Assembly: GCA_009760855.2 (NCBI GenBank)
Contig: WPIO01000289.1
Coordinates: 64,001 to 121,385, forward strand
DNA length: 57,385 bases
Source: Cristatella mucedo
Taxonomy: Eukaryota; Bryozoa; Phylactolaemata; Cristatellidae
Direction: 5' to 3'
Translations under genes and position numbers: made by a program
Shown: positions 51,001-57,385 of the stretch, piece after piece
Position numbering within the stretch: the first letter of the stretch is position 1
Layout of the letters: every line of letters begins with the position of its first letter
Notes under the pieces: generated by a model
The model's database searches: none
Told to the model about the DNA's origin: nothing
The model's input: only the letters and a program-made list of their open reading frames with translations

Positions 51001-54000
51001 ACCTGTGTCATGAAAAGCCAGCACCTTACCTGCTGGGTTAAAACGCAGATGCTACAATTGCTCGTACGAGTTCAAATCCACTTGTACAAAACTTTTAGTT
51101 ATCACAAGGACCAACTCAATGTTATGCTAAATAGGTGTATTTTTAGTATCATTTTAAGTATGGTCCAGTCGGGGGACGTCGTGACACAAAGAAAACTGGC
51201 TTTGGGAGCATACGAACTAGAGGCACGGTCCCCAGCCTTTCGTGGATCCCTGGGATCGACCTGTATGTGCCTATGCATGCTGACAGTGCACATACTGCCA
51301 CTAACTGTGTTTGCGTGGTGACCTTGTGCATGTTACCCCTAACTACGTTATTCTAGTTGTTTTTATAGAGCATGCTACCACTAACCTTAATGTAAATTTA
51401 AAATGCTTAGAAAGAGATTGAGTTCTATGGCAGTGCTATATTAAATGTATTATTATTATCACTATTATTATTATTAAACTCGAGGTCTGCCCTAACAATA
51501 AAAGGAGAACATTAGTCGGCAAAACGATGAATTGATGGCAGCAGTGTTGAAAATTGATGGCAGCAGTATCCTGGTTTGGGGTTGCCTTTGCTTTTCAGCT
51601 GTTGCAGTACTGCACGTCATTAACCGAATTATGGACCAACATTTGTACATAGAGCTGGTTAGAAATGCCGGAATTTCATCAGCTGGACCTGTCCTGGAGA
51701 ATGATGTATGATTGGCAGCACGACAATGAACCCAAGCACACAGAAAAGACCTTCAATAAAATACTTTTGCTCAATCTCGGGTCAGAGTCGTAAGTTGGCC
51801 GAGTCAGCCGCCTGATCTAAATCCCATAGATCATATTCGAGAGAGGTTTGAGTGCTGTACGAGGTGCGACTCTAATCCTGCTATGACTCCGGATTAGCTT
51901 GTTAGCAGGCTCAAGTACCCTTGGCCAAATATTGCACCAGAGCCTGATAAGAGCCAAATGGACTCTATGCCGGGGCAAATCAGAGAGATCATTAAAAGAC
52001 AGTATAGGGCCGAACTCTTGTTGACTTGCATGCATAATCAGCAAAACTTTTAATGCTAGACAATAAATATGTATATACTACATATTTTGCATAAATGACT
52101 GACGTATTCTGTCTATATGCTACGTTAAAAGCCTGAAGCCGGCACCAGGTAGACGTCAGCATAAGGGGCAGAGCAAGACTATAGAGTACCTATATGCATT
52201 ACTACAAGCAGATCTACACATACAAACATATATTTACAAACTTACTCGTCAAATATGCAGCTAAGGAAAAACGATGCTCCTTCGGGCACAGTCAAATCGG
52301 GTGATTTGTAGAGTAACGTGGGAGCAGTAGTTAGAGTGCCAGGCGTCGAAGATGGTTGCATGTGGTAAACCCCCACTGCCAGTTCAGAAGAAAAACTACT
52401 GTCTTTAATGTAGCAAGAAACAGATCTAAAACTGCTGAACTGCTCACGGGTGCTATTTCGAATGAACAATGTACCTACAAAACGTATGAGTTGAGTTGTT
52501 TTTAACAGTGTCAAGAATCGTCTCTAGCAAATACACGGAAAAATAGTGGTTGCTCTGTGACAAAGAAAACAGCAGACAATAAACTTTAAAAATGGTGGCA
52601 AAAAGTGGCATTGTGACCTAAGTAAATAGTAACCTTTAAGATACAGCAGAACTTATCACAAACAGTAAAAGAGTTCAAAAGTGCTGACTGCAAAACCATT
52701 CATGTTTGAATAAGTATCACAAGTCATCCATTTAGCACCACTAGAACTGAAATCTTCTGCCCAGATGCTTTACAAGATACACGGGGCTTAATCACATACA
52801 TGGTATCATCTTTACAAATGAGTGCAAAAACACACAGACGATTAAGGTCTCAAGCAGGTAGTTGGATTACAGGGCTACATAAAGGCTGAGTAAACGAATA
52901 TTGGATGTGGCAAGATGTTAATAACCTGAGCTTATCTGTCTGTATTCGGTTTCAAAGACAAAATACAGAATATCTAGCACTGTCACAGATCATATGCAAC
53001 AAGCTTATAAATGTCAAGAGTCGCAGAAGCAGCAGGTGCTGTTGCATTGTGCAAGACTAGGAAAAGTCATCTGAATCTGTGATGAGTGACTAAGAAACTT
53101 CTATATACTATAGAAGCTACTACGAAAACAAAGAAAAAATCTTTGCACCACTGGACACAAGAGCATTGACTTGTATAGGTTTAATTATGAGCAATCTTTT
53201 GATTACCATCACCACGTGCTCGCAATTTAGGGGTCGTTTTCGAAAGCTGCCTCAATTTTAAAAGCTTCATTCAGAAGACTGCTTCTACAGCTAGCCATCA
53301 TGTCTGATCCCTATACAAGATTAGGAGCTGTCTTCTACAGTGGTTTGCCAAATATGTAAATGGCTCCTTAGTTTTGTCTCGGCTTGATTATTGCAATTCC
53401 TTTTTGGCTTGGCTATCAAAGGAAGCAACAAGGTCACTTCAGCAGGCTATGAATATGGCTGCAAGGCTAGACTTCAAGTCCCAGAGGTTTGAGCACGCGT
53501 CTCCTTTGCTAAAAAAAAAAGCTAGGACGAATGTCGGTTTGGCAACGGATACAGACCAGAGTTCTTAGGGTGACCTGCAAGCCTGCCACGGCTCGGCTCC
53601 TTCGTAACTTGCTAAACTGCTGCGCCATTTTCAGCCTCTTTGTGCACTCAGGTTTTGCACGGACAATAAATTAGCTGTTCCATTACTCTGCTTAAAGACC
53701 ATTGGCGACAGAAGCTTTAGCTCTGCAGGTCCTAGGTTGTGGAACTAGCTTCCACAATGCTTAAGCAACGAAAACTACTCTCCTGCTGCTGACTATGGCT
53801 TATCATTATCAGCGGTCCTGAGCTGCTACATCCTTTGTACTCACTACCTCAACTGCTCTCCTGCCTCTGCTATACTTCCCACTTTCTCTTGGTTGCGTGA
53901 GACAAAGTCTATTTGCTACCGATTGCGTACCAAAAGCCGCTTAGGTTGTGAGTGTGCTATACAACACCCTCCTGCGTAACATCCACATAGTTTTTTTGAC

Positions 54001-54850
54001 TTTGTGGAGTTACAGATGGAGATATATTACACGGCACATTACTTCTAGGCAAGTCAGTTTTCCTTCCTAATTAGGTTGTATGGCAGATGTCATTCAGCAT
54101 TTTACAACACACAATTGGCAGCCTGTGCTTCCAGGGAGAAACTTTCACCAAGATGAGAACTGATGCCTCTTGCTTCAAGAAGCTATTTAAGCAGCCACAA
54201 ATTGTATAGCTTTTAACTACATATGTCACTCAGCCCGAGGGTCTTGGACTGGTTCGCGGCTTCTGCCCTCCCCAATTACAGTTGAGTCACTCCATCCTGA
54301 CTGCTAATCGACTGGCATTATGACCAAGCTAAGCAAGCGCATCACTTTGCACAAGCACCGTTACCTGCACAACAGTTAACTGCCTACTGCTTGAAGAAAC
54401 AACTATCGAGCTTTTGCTCTCAAACAGCCAATTCATACATAGCTTTCAAACATAGCCACAGATTTCTGCAAGCCTAAATGTACCTTTCCGGTTCACTAAG
54501 CTCATGACATAGCCAAAGCAACATTTGAATGGCCATTTACGACAAGGAAATTTCTCATGAACCGGCCTCTGCTCTCCTGCCGCCGACTATGGCCCATCCT
54601 TCCAACCACCTTGAGCTGCTATTTCCTTTGAGCTACTATTTACTGCTCCTTACTACCTGCACTGCTCCCTTGACCCAGCTATGCTCCTTGCATTCACTTT
54701 GATGCTTGAGATGAAGTCAGTTGGGTACCGAATGCAGACATACAGTAACTTTGGCTTTTAGAGGGTTCCATTACTCTCCTGCCTAAGAACCGCATAGTCT
54801 TTCTGGCCTCGTGGGGTTACAGAACAAGATATATACATACATGTATACGT

Positions 54851-54913
<63 letters not shown>

Positions 54914-56845
54914 CATACATACATACATACATACATACATTCATTCATACATACATCATACATACATACATACCTGCATGCATGCATGCATGCATACATT
55001 CATAGTTACATGCAAACTTACATGCATACATGCATACATGTAAATAATTCATTCGTTTAACGTCATAAGAGAGCTTATTCTCAACTTAAGTGCTTCACAT
55101 TTGCCACAGGACTCGAGCCCACGACTTCGGCCTACACCTTAAAGAACAACTAAGGTAATTGGAAACAGTACACTAAGCCTTCGTGGCTTTCTCCAAGAAC
55201 TGCAGCTGCTCTGCTAAACGTTAGAATATAGCAAGCTTAAAAGCGCAGCCAAAACAGGGGCAATTCACCAAAGAAACTGCCGGCCTTACAATGGTGGCTA
55301 TTACATGAAGGTGTCCTGTCTATCTATGTAATGCATCTCCGTATGTAAAATCCACAAAGACTATGTGGGTTTTACACAGGAAATTGTATATAGAACACTC
55401 ACAGCCTAAGCGACTTAGGGTAAGCATTCAATAGCCAACTCTAATTGTGTGGTCTGATAGAACAGCTGGAACAAGGGAAAGACCCAATTTGGAATTCAAA
55501 AATACAACACATCACAGAAAAAACCAGAAGCTATGTGTCATCCTAGTGCTAACCTACTTGCACTTCATTTCACAAAATGCAGGCTTGGATCCAGAGAATT
55601 ATGTCGTAGTCCTGAATTAGTGGTCAATTCGCTATTGTCTGCTGGAGCTGGGAGAAAGCCTTGACTGCTACTTTTGCGAGTCTTCTTAATCAAGTAAAAG
55701 CCATTTTTAATACACGACTAAGGCTACAGAAACAAGGCTGATAAATAACTCGAATGCAATTTTTAAGGCTTTGCTGCTACAAAGATGAGACTGTTGCATC
55801 ACTTACTTTTTACAGTCATTTTTAGCTGCAGCATCAATGTCAAATTGTGGTGATTGTGTGCAATAAAAATCTGCTGGTTCGACAGATCAGACATCGTCCA
55901 CATTGACAATAAATATCTTGTGAGTCTTAGGTCCAAACTTGATCAGTAATAGGAAAGTTGACAAAGCTTATGCTTTCTATCTTAAAAGTGCTCACTTACA
56001 AGCTTGATGGGTTTGCATAGGAAAACGAGATATTGACTAGAAATATCCACCTTTCTGCAAGTTAAAAAATTTAAAATTCACTTTGTGAAAATTTTACTAG
56101 GGCTTTTACAAATTATAGCTTTGTTTTGCATTCAAAGAAATTGGCACTGGCCGACTAGACAGACATGGAAAATCTTAGGTTAAGAAACAAGATCGTATGA
56201 CGCAACAATATATCTTGAATGACATGCAGGAGCTACACAATGTAACATTTCACTAAATCTAACAAGACTAACAATGGAAGTAAATTTAAACACAGCTCAG
56301 AGCCCAAGTTGCATTCACAAAGCCCACGGTAGCCCACTGACATCAACTCACATTTAAAAGTAAAGAAAGCTTACGCGAGTATGCAAGATAGATAGGCGAG
56401 AAAGTTATTATGATGTTGCTCCACTGGACAGCTCGATACGATGTGCAAGAAAAGGCAACACCAGAGAATAAGCATAAGCACTGTAACTGGAGAAATAAAC
56501 TAAAAAGCGTTGACCCAATAGCAGGATGCTGATACCAAGTTGTCTAAATAAAACAACGGTTTATCTTAATTATTTTCCAGACAGGAGCTACGAGCACCAT
56601 ACATCTGAAAGTGGTAATGATATTTAGCAAGATATGTAGAAGTAAAGCCACGGCCGGCCTAGAGGATACAGGTGTGCATTTTTGCACTGTAATGAATCTA
56701 TTTACGATACCTGCTCTTTATTTCCTTATAAACTTTACTTGTTCTTACCCCACATCGCTCACATCTCCATAAAACGGAGTAACAGGTAGAAAGGTTGTAT
56801 ACTGCCAAACCGTCCCCAAACGCTCCTAAATATGAGAACACATCA
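35931..56845 (-). CDS. Multi-exon Ig-superfamily transmembrane receptor with tyrosine-motif tail (5' incomplete)
   Basis: Gene model joined from exons at 56845-56749, 56423-56375, 52474-52246, 49021-48672, 46394-46290, 46197-45811, 45715-45595, (40173-40076), 36225-36121 and 36040-35931. Intron phases at successive junctions are 0,1,2,1,1,1,2,1,1, and every exon stays open in the one frame used. Seen: four Ig-like domains with Cys/Trp/Cys landmarks, a hydrophobic segment, then a tail with YNTI, YTQL and YASL. Known: Ig domain exons are often bounded by phase-1 introns, as here; YxxL/I tyrosines in receptor tails recruit SH2 proteins. Inferred: a cell-surface recognition or adhesion receptor. 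The signal peptide and N-terminus lie beyond the window or were not found. Introns range from 80 bp to several kb and hold LINEs, SINEs, a satellite-like array and a Tc1 remnant. I cannot assign it to a named family such as L1CAM, Dscam or Siglec. Confidence 0.7.
36121..36225 (-). CDS. Receptor tail exon with YNTI and YTQL tyrosine motifs
   Basis: Acceptor gcctggtttgttgtctacag, donor GCAAA|gtaagt; 105 nt, phase 1-1. It reads VTALSNKLDSPVDEYEAPYN and then TIDDSTYTQLAHEQ. STYTQL fits the ITIM consensus (S/I/V/L-x-Y-x-x-I/V/L). EYEAPYNTI supplies two more acidic-flanked tyrosines. The YNTI-to-YTQL gap is 4 residues, shorter than the 6-8 of a standard ITAM. Intracellular position is inferred from its place downstream of the membrane exon. 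Confidence 0.72.
36640..39565 (+). mobile_element. LINE family B copy, long, strongly decayed
   Basis: Follows the family order: EN-like remnants (36650-37140), linker (37240-37700), RT motif 1 and A regions (38270-38540), thumb (38750-38965; ACSIRHLQLVQNSAARLV) and 3' UTR to about 39560. Internal duplications and gaps. Lies in the intron just upstream of the receptor tail exons. Confidence 0.7.
40076..40173 (-). CDS. Possible linking cytoplasmic exon of the receptor
   Basis: Between acceptor aagtttattggcattag and strong donor GACCT|gtaagaag lies a 98-nt open segment running phase 2 to phase 1, the one combination that joins the transmembrane exon to the tail exon at 36.2 kb. It reads LSLTWVARHLKMIAFFDNVF and ends INARPT. 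The peptide has no recognisable domain and is rather hydrophobic for a cytoplasmic tail. Another exon could fill this role. Confidence 0.3.
40174..41465. other. Intronic sequence with an unassigned minus frame
   Basis: Part of the inferred receptor intron. The minus frame ending at 40650 is open for over 80 codons (QKANPYRLLTLLGNPERDH is typical of it) but has no matching splice sites in a usable phase. Not called as a gene. Confidence 0.3.
41470..41800 (+). mobile_element. LINE family B 3' fragment
   Basis: From 'ttgcgtcaggacatcccctg' through the family B 3' UTR to a clear (ATT)n tail (41770-41790). Confidence 0.85.
41830..43860. repeat. Diverged tandem (satellite-like) array, about 150-175 bp period
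   Basis: The elements 'gcaatccac', 'gcaatc(t/g)ac' and '(g)ttcaaagtg(c/a)a' recur. The anchor 'gcgaggctccaatcgtcg...' near 43570 aligns with blocks near 43091 and 42584 and with weaker ones at about 43398, 43238, 42915, 42740 and 42262. Spacings are about 147-176 bp or twice that. Units are strongly diverged. Located in the receptor gene's long intron. Confidence 0.5.
43895..44935 (-). mobile_element. LINE family A 3' copy
   Basis: The 3' end is at about 43895 (tgtaatgcaatttggtgtatctccgt). Thumb frame 44551-44291 reads LKELGRMPVDQRIQSEVLTL. The MSENFLKL block is near 44845. In a receptor intron, same strand as the gene. Confidence 0.8.
45595..45715 (-). CDS. Receptor exon: transmembrane segment with internal Arg
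   Basis: Acceptor ttttttatctccaccattag, donor AGACG|gtacgt; 121 nt, phase 1 in, phase 2 out, after a 95-nt intron. It reads a short Thr/Asp-rich stalk, then FPYWIIGAIVRTLLILVFG and ITFYKCRALQQKTR. This is one hydrophobic span of about 20 residues followed by Lys/Arg, as expected for a type I protein with its C-terminus in the cytoplasm. An Arg sits near the middle of the hydrophobic span, which is unusual. Confidence 0.78.
45811..46197 (-). CDS. Receptor exon: complete membrane-proximal Ig-like domain
   Basis: 387 nt (129 codons), symmetrical phase 1-1. Acceptor ttttttttacctccag, donor GAAG|gtgagt. It reads DPTSVSIAAI at the start, FLCNYTLDSSISG (first Cys), EKVVWQMQAYSGD (Trp), ILGNVNCSVVYKI (second Cys) and ITVTE at the end. 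Three N-glycosylation sequons are visible (NTT, NYT, NCS). The spacing between first Cys and Trp is long, as in V-like domains. One exon per domain with phase-1 borders is typical of duplicated or shuffled Ig units. Confidence 0.85.
46290..46394 (-). CDS. Receptor exon: E-F-G strands of Ig domain 3
   Basis: Acceptor aaatgtattttttgtag, donor ACGG|gtatgtg; 105 nt, phase 1 to 1. It reads ITIFNVDKSDIGVVTCAASN followed by a G strand ending RLIVT, the classic Ig second half with the D-x-G-x-x-x-C signature. Joined to the 48.7 kb exon it completes that domain without a gap. A second in-phase acceptor 39 nt upstream (ctttctctaaag, exon start 46433) would add 13 codons in the E-strand region. The shorter form fits the Ig fold better. 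A 92-nt intron follows. Confidence 0.78.
46395..48671. other. Receptor intron, no repeat recognised
   Basis: A 2.3 kb intron that splits Ig domain 3. No LINE A/B match found by eye. Short frames show no motif. Confidence 0.5.
48672..49021 (-). CDS. Receptor exon: second half of Ig domain 2, first half of Ig domain 3
   Basis: The acceptor ttgtgtttctgctgtctag is strong; the donor TCCTCCA|gtaagt is consensus. 350 nt, phase 2 in, phase 1 out. It reads ALVNWNNYVANRLDGGAR (strand C Trp), then SSWICTYVSPSGRSATG (F strand Cys, G strand), a linker ITVTVLPYPEISGL, then VTTGSVAVFTCRV (B strand Cys) and ATFKWCKNGIDV (C strand Trp). These are textbook I-set landmarks. The reading frame remains open for 48 codons beyond the donor, so the 3' border rests on the consensus donor and on the fit to the next exon. 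Confidence 0.82.
49355..49815 (-). mobile_element. LINE family A 3' fragment
   Basis: Well-preserved 3' UTR with a tail of 'atgtaatgtaatataatgtg' and the 5' edge within the thumb region near 49810. In a receptor intron. Confidence 0.85.
50110..50840 (+). mobile_element. LINE family B 3' fragment
   Basis: Thumb (caactcactgcttactggcc; LVQNSA-like block) and complete 3' UTR with 'gagattgagttctctgagga' and an ATT tail. Closely similar to the 25.2-25.9 kb copy. Confidence 0.88.
50980..51070 (-). mobile_element. tRNA-derived SINE head
   Basis: On minus: A-box-like taacccagcaggtaaggtg and B-box gtcgtgggtttaaatca, spaced as in tRNA-type SINEs. Confidence 0.5.
51095..51480 (+). mobile_element. LINE family B 3' fragment with inverted 5' part
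   Basis: 51241-51480 is the normal + 3' UTR with an ATT tail. 51110-51235 is the immediately upstream family B segment in reverse orientation. This is the structure left by twin priming. Confidence 0.75.
51490..52060 (+). pseudogene. Tc1/mariner-like transposase remnant
   Basis: The + frames read GSSILVWGCLCF, then (shifted) a QHDNEPKHT-like block at 51717-51742, then WPSQPPDLNPIDHIRERFE and SMPGQIREIIKRQY. Order and spacing match the C-terminal DDE domain of Tc1-like transposases. Stops and shifts show it is dead. The position of the third acidic residue is Asp (NPIDH) where Tc1 types usually have Glu. Confidence 0.82.
52246..52474 (-). CDS. Receptor exon: end of one Ig domain and start of the next
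   Basis: Acceptor ...acgttttgtag, donor GACGA|gtaagt; phase 1 in, phase 2 out, 229 nt. The first half reads TLFIRNSTREQF...SVSCYIKD, the E-F-G part of an Ig domain with the second Cys. The second half reads LTVPEGASFFLSCIFD, the A-B part of the next Ig domain with the first Cys. RNST is an N-glycosylation sequon. Splitting an Ig domain between its Cys and Trp is common in IgSF genes. A 3.2 kb intron with LINE A and B pieces and the Tc1 remnant follows. Confidence 0.75.
52475..53204. other. Receptor intron, nothing recognised
   Basis: No repeat or exon recognised in this 5' part of the intron upstream of the 52.4 kb exon. Confidence 0.45.
53205..54030 (+). mobile_element. LINE family A 3' copy
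   Basis: From 'caccacgtgctcgcaattta' (ARNLGV block) through SRLDYCNSFLAWLSKEATRS to the full 3' UTR. A poly-A run of 10 disrupts the LLKELG block near 53510. Confidence 0.85.
54550..54830 (+). mobile_element. LINE family A 3' UTR fragment, diverged
   Basis: 'ctctcctgccgccgactatgg' through 'cgtggggttacagaacaaga' follow the family A 3' UTR. Its end is directly followed by the microsatellite. Confidence 0.65.
54830..55045. repeat. Compound microsatellite
   Basis: (AC)n at 54853-54897, (AT)n, (CATA)n and (TGCA)n in sequence. Probably grown from the tail of the LINE A fragment just before it. Confidence 0.95.
55045..55160 (-). mobile_element. tRNA-derived SINE, reverse orientation
   Basis: On minus: B-box gtcgtgggctcgagtcctg, then 'gaagcacttaagttgagaat' matching the family-B-like SINE 3' end. 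The A-box side is diverged. Confidence 0.5.
55325..55440 (-). mobile_element. LINE family A 3' terminal fragment
   Basis: Reverse complement of the family A end (aatgcatctccgtatgtaaa; cacagcctaagcgactta). Confidence 0.75.
55441..56374. other. Receptor intron with exon-like decoys
   Basis: Two splice-bounded minus segments (56017-55961 and about 55930-55811) carry Ig-like Cys contexts but do not fit the phases of the gene, and one has an in-frame TGA. See rejected items. Confidence 0.35.
56375..56423 (-). CDS. Candidate 49-nt exon 2 of the receptor (Ig C-strand Trp)
   Basis: A small exon between ...gagctgtccag and C|gtaagc. It runs from phase 0 to phase 1, exactly what is needed between the 56.8 kb and 52.4 kb exons. 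It opens with Trp (WSNIIITFSPIYLAYS), as expected for strand C of an Ig domain completed by the next exon. The acceptor pyrimidine tract is only moderate and 49 nt is short, so chance is possible. Confidence 0.4.
56749..56845 (-). CDS. Candidate exon 1 of the receptor: start of an Ig domain
   Basis: The acceptor is a good pyrimidine tract (agcttttatttgcag) and the donor is GGG|gtaaga. Starting in phase 2 it reads a Ser/Leu-rich stretch with DGLAVYNLSTCYSVLWRC and ends in phase 0. The Cys in LSTC lies 11 residues before the Trp that opens the next candidate exon, the usual Ig spacing between the B-strand Cys and C-strand Trp. The peptide is not a strong Ig match on its own, so the call rests on phase and spacing. 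At least one further 5' exon is needed. Confidence 0.4.
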
Positions 56846-57079
56846 CTGCAAATAAAAGCTGCTGATGGCACGAGATGCTTAAGCAATGCTCAACTGCCTC
56901 AATGGGACCTATCGATGCAGTGCCTAACAAAATAGATGCATCCATATTAGCCCTCTTGTAACTACGAGCATAAAAAACAGATTTTTAGATAGCCTACAAA
57001 TACAATTACAGATACAACTTTGTCAGGGGAGCCGTAGACAGAACAGGTGACTATTCTGCCATGCTGAGATAAATAATTA

Positions 57080-57175
57080 GTTAGCCATTGTGGTACAATA
57101 GATAAGGCAGTTGCTTTTCACGATCTCGGTCCCAACGTCGAATCCTGCTATGGGCAATCCTTAATCGCTGCTGCA
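57080..57175 (+). mobile_element. tRNA-derived SINE head
   Basis: A-box-like gtggtacaatagataaggc and B-box aacgtcgaatcctgc with tRNA-like spacing. The 3' part is not clear. Confidence 0.5.
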
Positions 57176-57309
57176 AGCCCTGGAGATAGCCGAAAAGGCG
57201 TCTTTGTCAATACACAAAATACGATGTTAAATAAGCTCGTATTTATTATTATTTATAATACAGTAAAACAGCTTGCTCGTGAGGTGAGCATATAAGCAAC
57301 CCCTATGCC

Positions 57310-57385
57310 GAGCTGGTTTGGCCCAGTGGTTAAACGAGCTCGCCCCGACCAAGATCTGGACTCAGAACCAAGGTCTGGCCGAGGT
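57310..57385 (+). mobile_element. tRNA-derived SINE, cut by the window end
   Basis: A-box tggcccagtggttaaacga, then 'ctcgccccgaccaagatctg'. The window ends in 'ggccgaggt', just where the B-box (gaggtcgtggg...) of the other copies begins. Confidence 0.6.

Noticed and set aside
54758-55005. Open frames of Tyr/Val/Cys or Thr/His/Ile repeats
   Set aside because: Translations of the (AC)n/(AT)n/(CATA)n microsatellite.
55811-56017. Two more Ig-like minus exons (VDISSQYLVFLCKPIKL and a part with SVEPADFYCTQSP)
   Set aside because: Splice sites look good and the two fit each other in phase 0, but the pair enters and leaves in phase 2 where the gene needs phase 1. The second has an in-frame TGA, and the Cys-Cys distance is only about 30 residues. 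Possibly a decayed duplicate of an Ig unit.
1-57385. CRISPR arrays, operons, bacterial promoters or terminators
   Set aside because: No regularly spaced direct repeats with unique spacers, and gene structure is clearly eukaryotic.

Overview
This is metazoan nuclear DNA, probably from an invertebrate. Genes are split by introns: several are only about 80-95 bp, with GT..AG borders, and others are kilobases long and full of repeats. There is no operon structure, no Shine-Dalgarno pattern and no CRISPR. Most of the window is decayed transposable elements. The species cannot be read from the sequence.

The one convincing host gene lies on the minus strand, from about 56.8 kb to 35.9 kb; its 5' end is outside the window. 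I assembled it exon by exon from splice sites and codon phase. It encodes a single-pass membrane protein with about four immunoglobulin-like domains (exons at 56845-56749, 56423-56375, 52474-52246, 49021-48672, 46394-46290 and 46197-45811). A transmembrane exon follows (45715-45595) with an arginine inside the hydrophobic stretch. The cytoplasmic tail (36225-36121 and 36040-35931) carries several tyrosine motifs of YxxL/I type, one matching the ITIM consensus. All assigned exon junctions agree in phase. The linking exon at 40173-40076 and the two most 5' exons are less certain. The layout resembles paired or inhibitory immune-type receptors, but orthology is not shown.

Two LINE families of L2/CR1-like type fill the rest. 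Family A ends in a short 'acattac'-like tail. Its best copy is on the minus strand at 8.7-12.2 kb, with endonuclease and reverse transcriptase broken by a few lesions. Family B ends in an (ATT)n tail, with long + copies at 23.6-25.9, 28.8-31.7, 32.1-34.5 and 36.6-39.6 kb. tRNA-derived SINEs carry a 3' end like that of family B, so they probably use its machinery. Other mobile remnants are a Ty3/gypsy-like reverse transcriptase fragment (7.6-8.3 kb, minus), a probable solo LTR with internal tandem repeats (14860-16335, TTAC duplication), a Tc1-like transposase pseudogene (51.5-52.05 kb), a YqaJ-like nuclease fragment (23.3-23.6 kb) and a repeat family carrying (TC)n.

Region by region: 0-6 kb holds LINE A and B fragments and one unassigned minus ORF; 6-8.7 kb a possible exon, a SINE and gypsy remains; 8.7-14.3 kb LINE A and LINE B on minus; 14.3-19.2 kb a solo LTR and unassigned DNA; 19.2-22.2 kb nested repeats; 23-25.9 kb YqaJ plus LINE B; 26-27.8 kb an AT-rich island with odd short ORFs; 28-39.6 kb LINE B copies, with the receptor tail exons between them; 40-57 kb receptor exons in introns loaded with LINEs, a diverged satellite-like array, Tc1 and SINEs.
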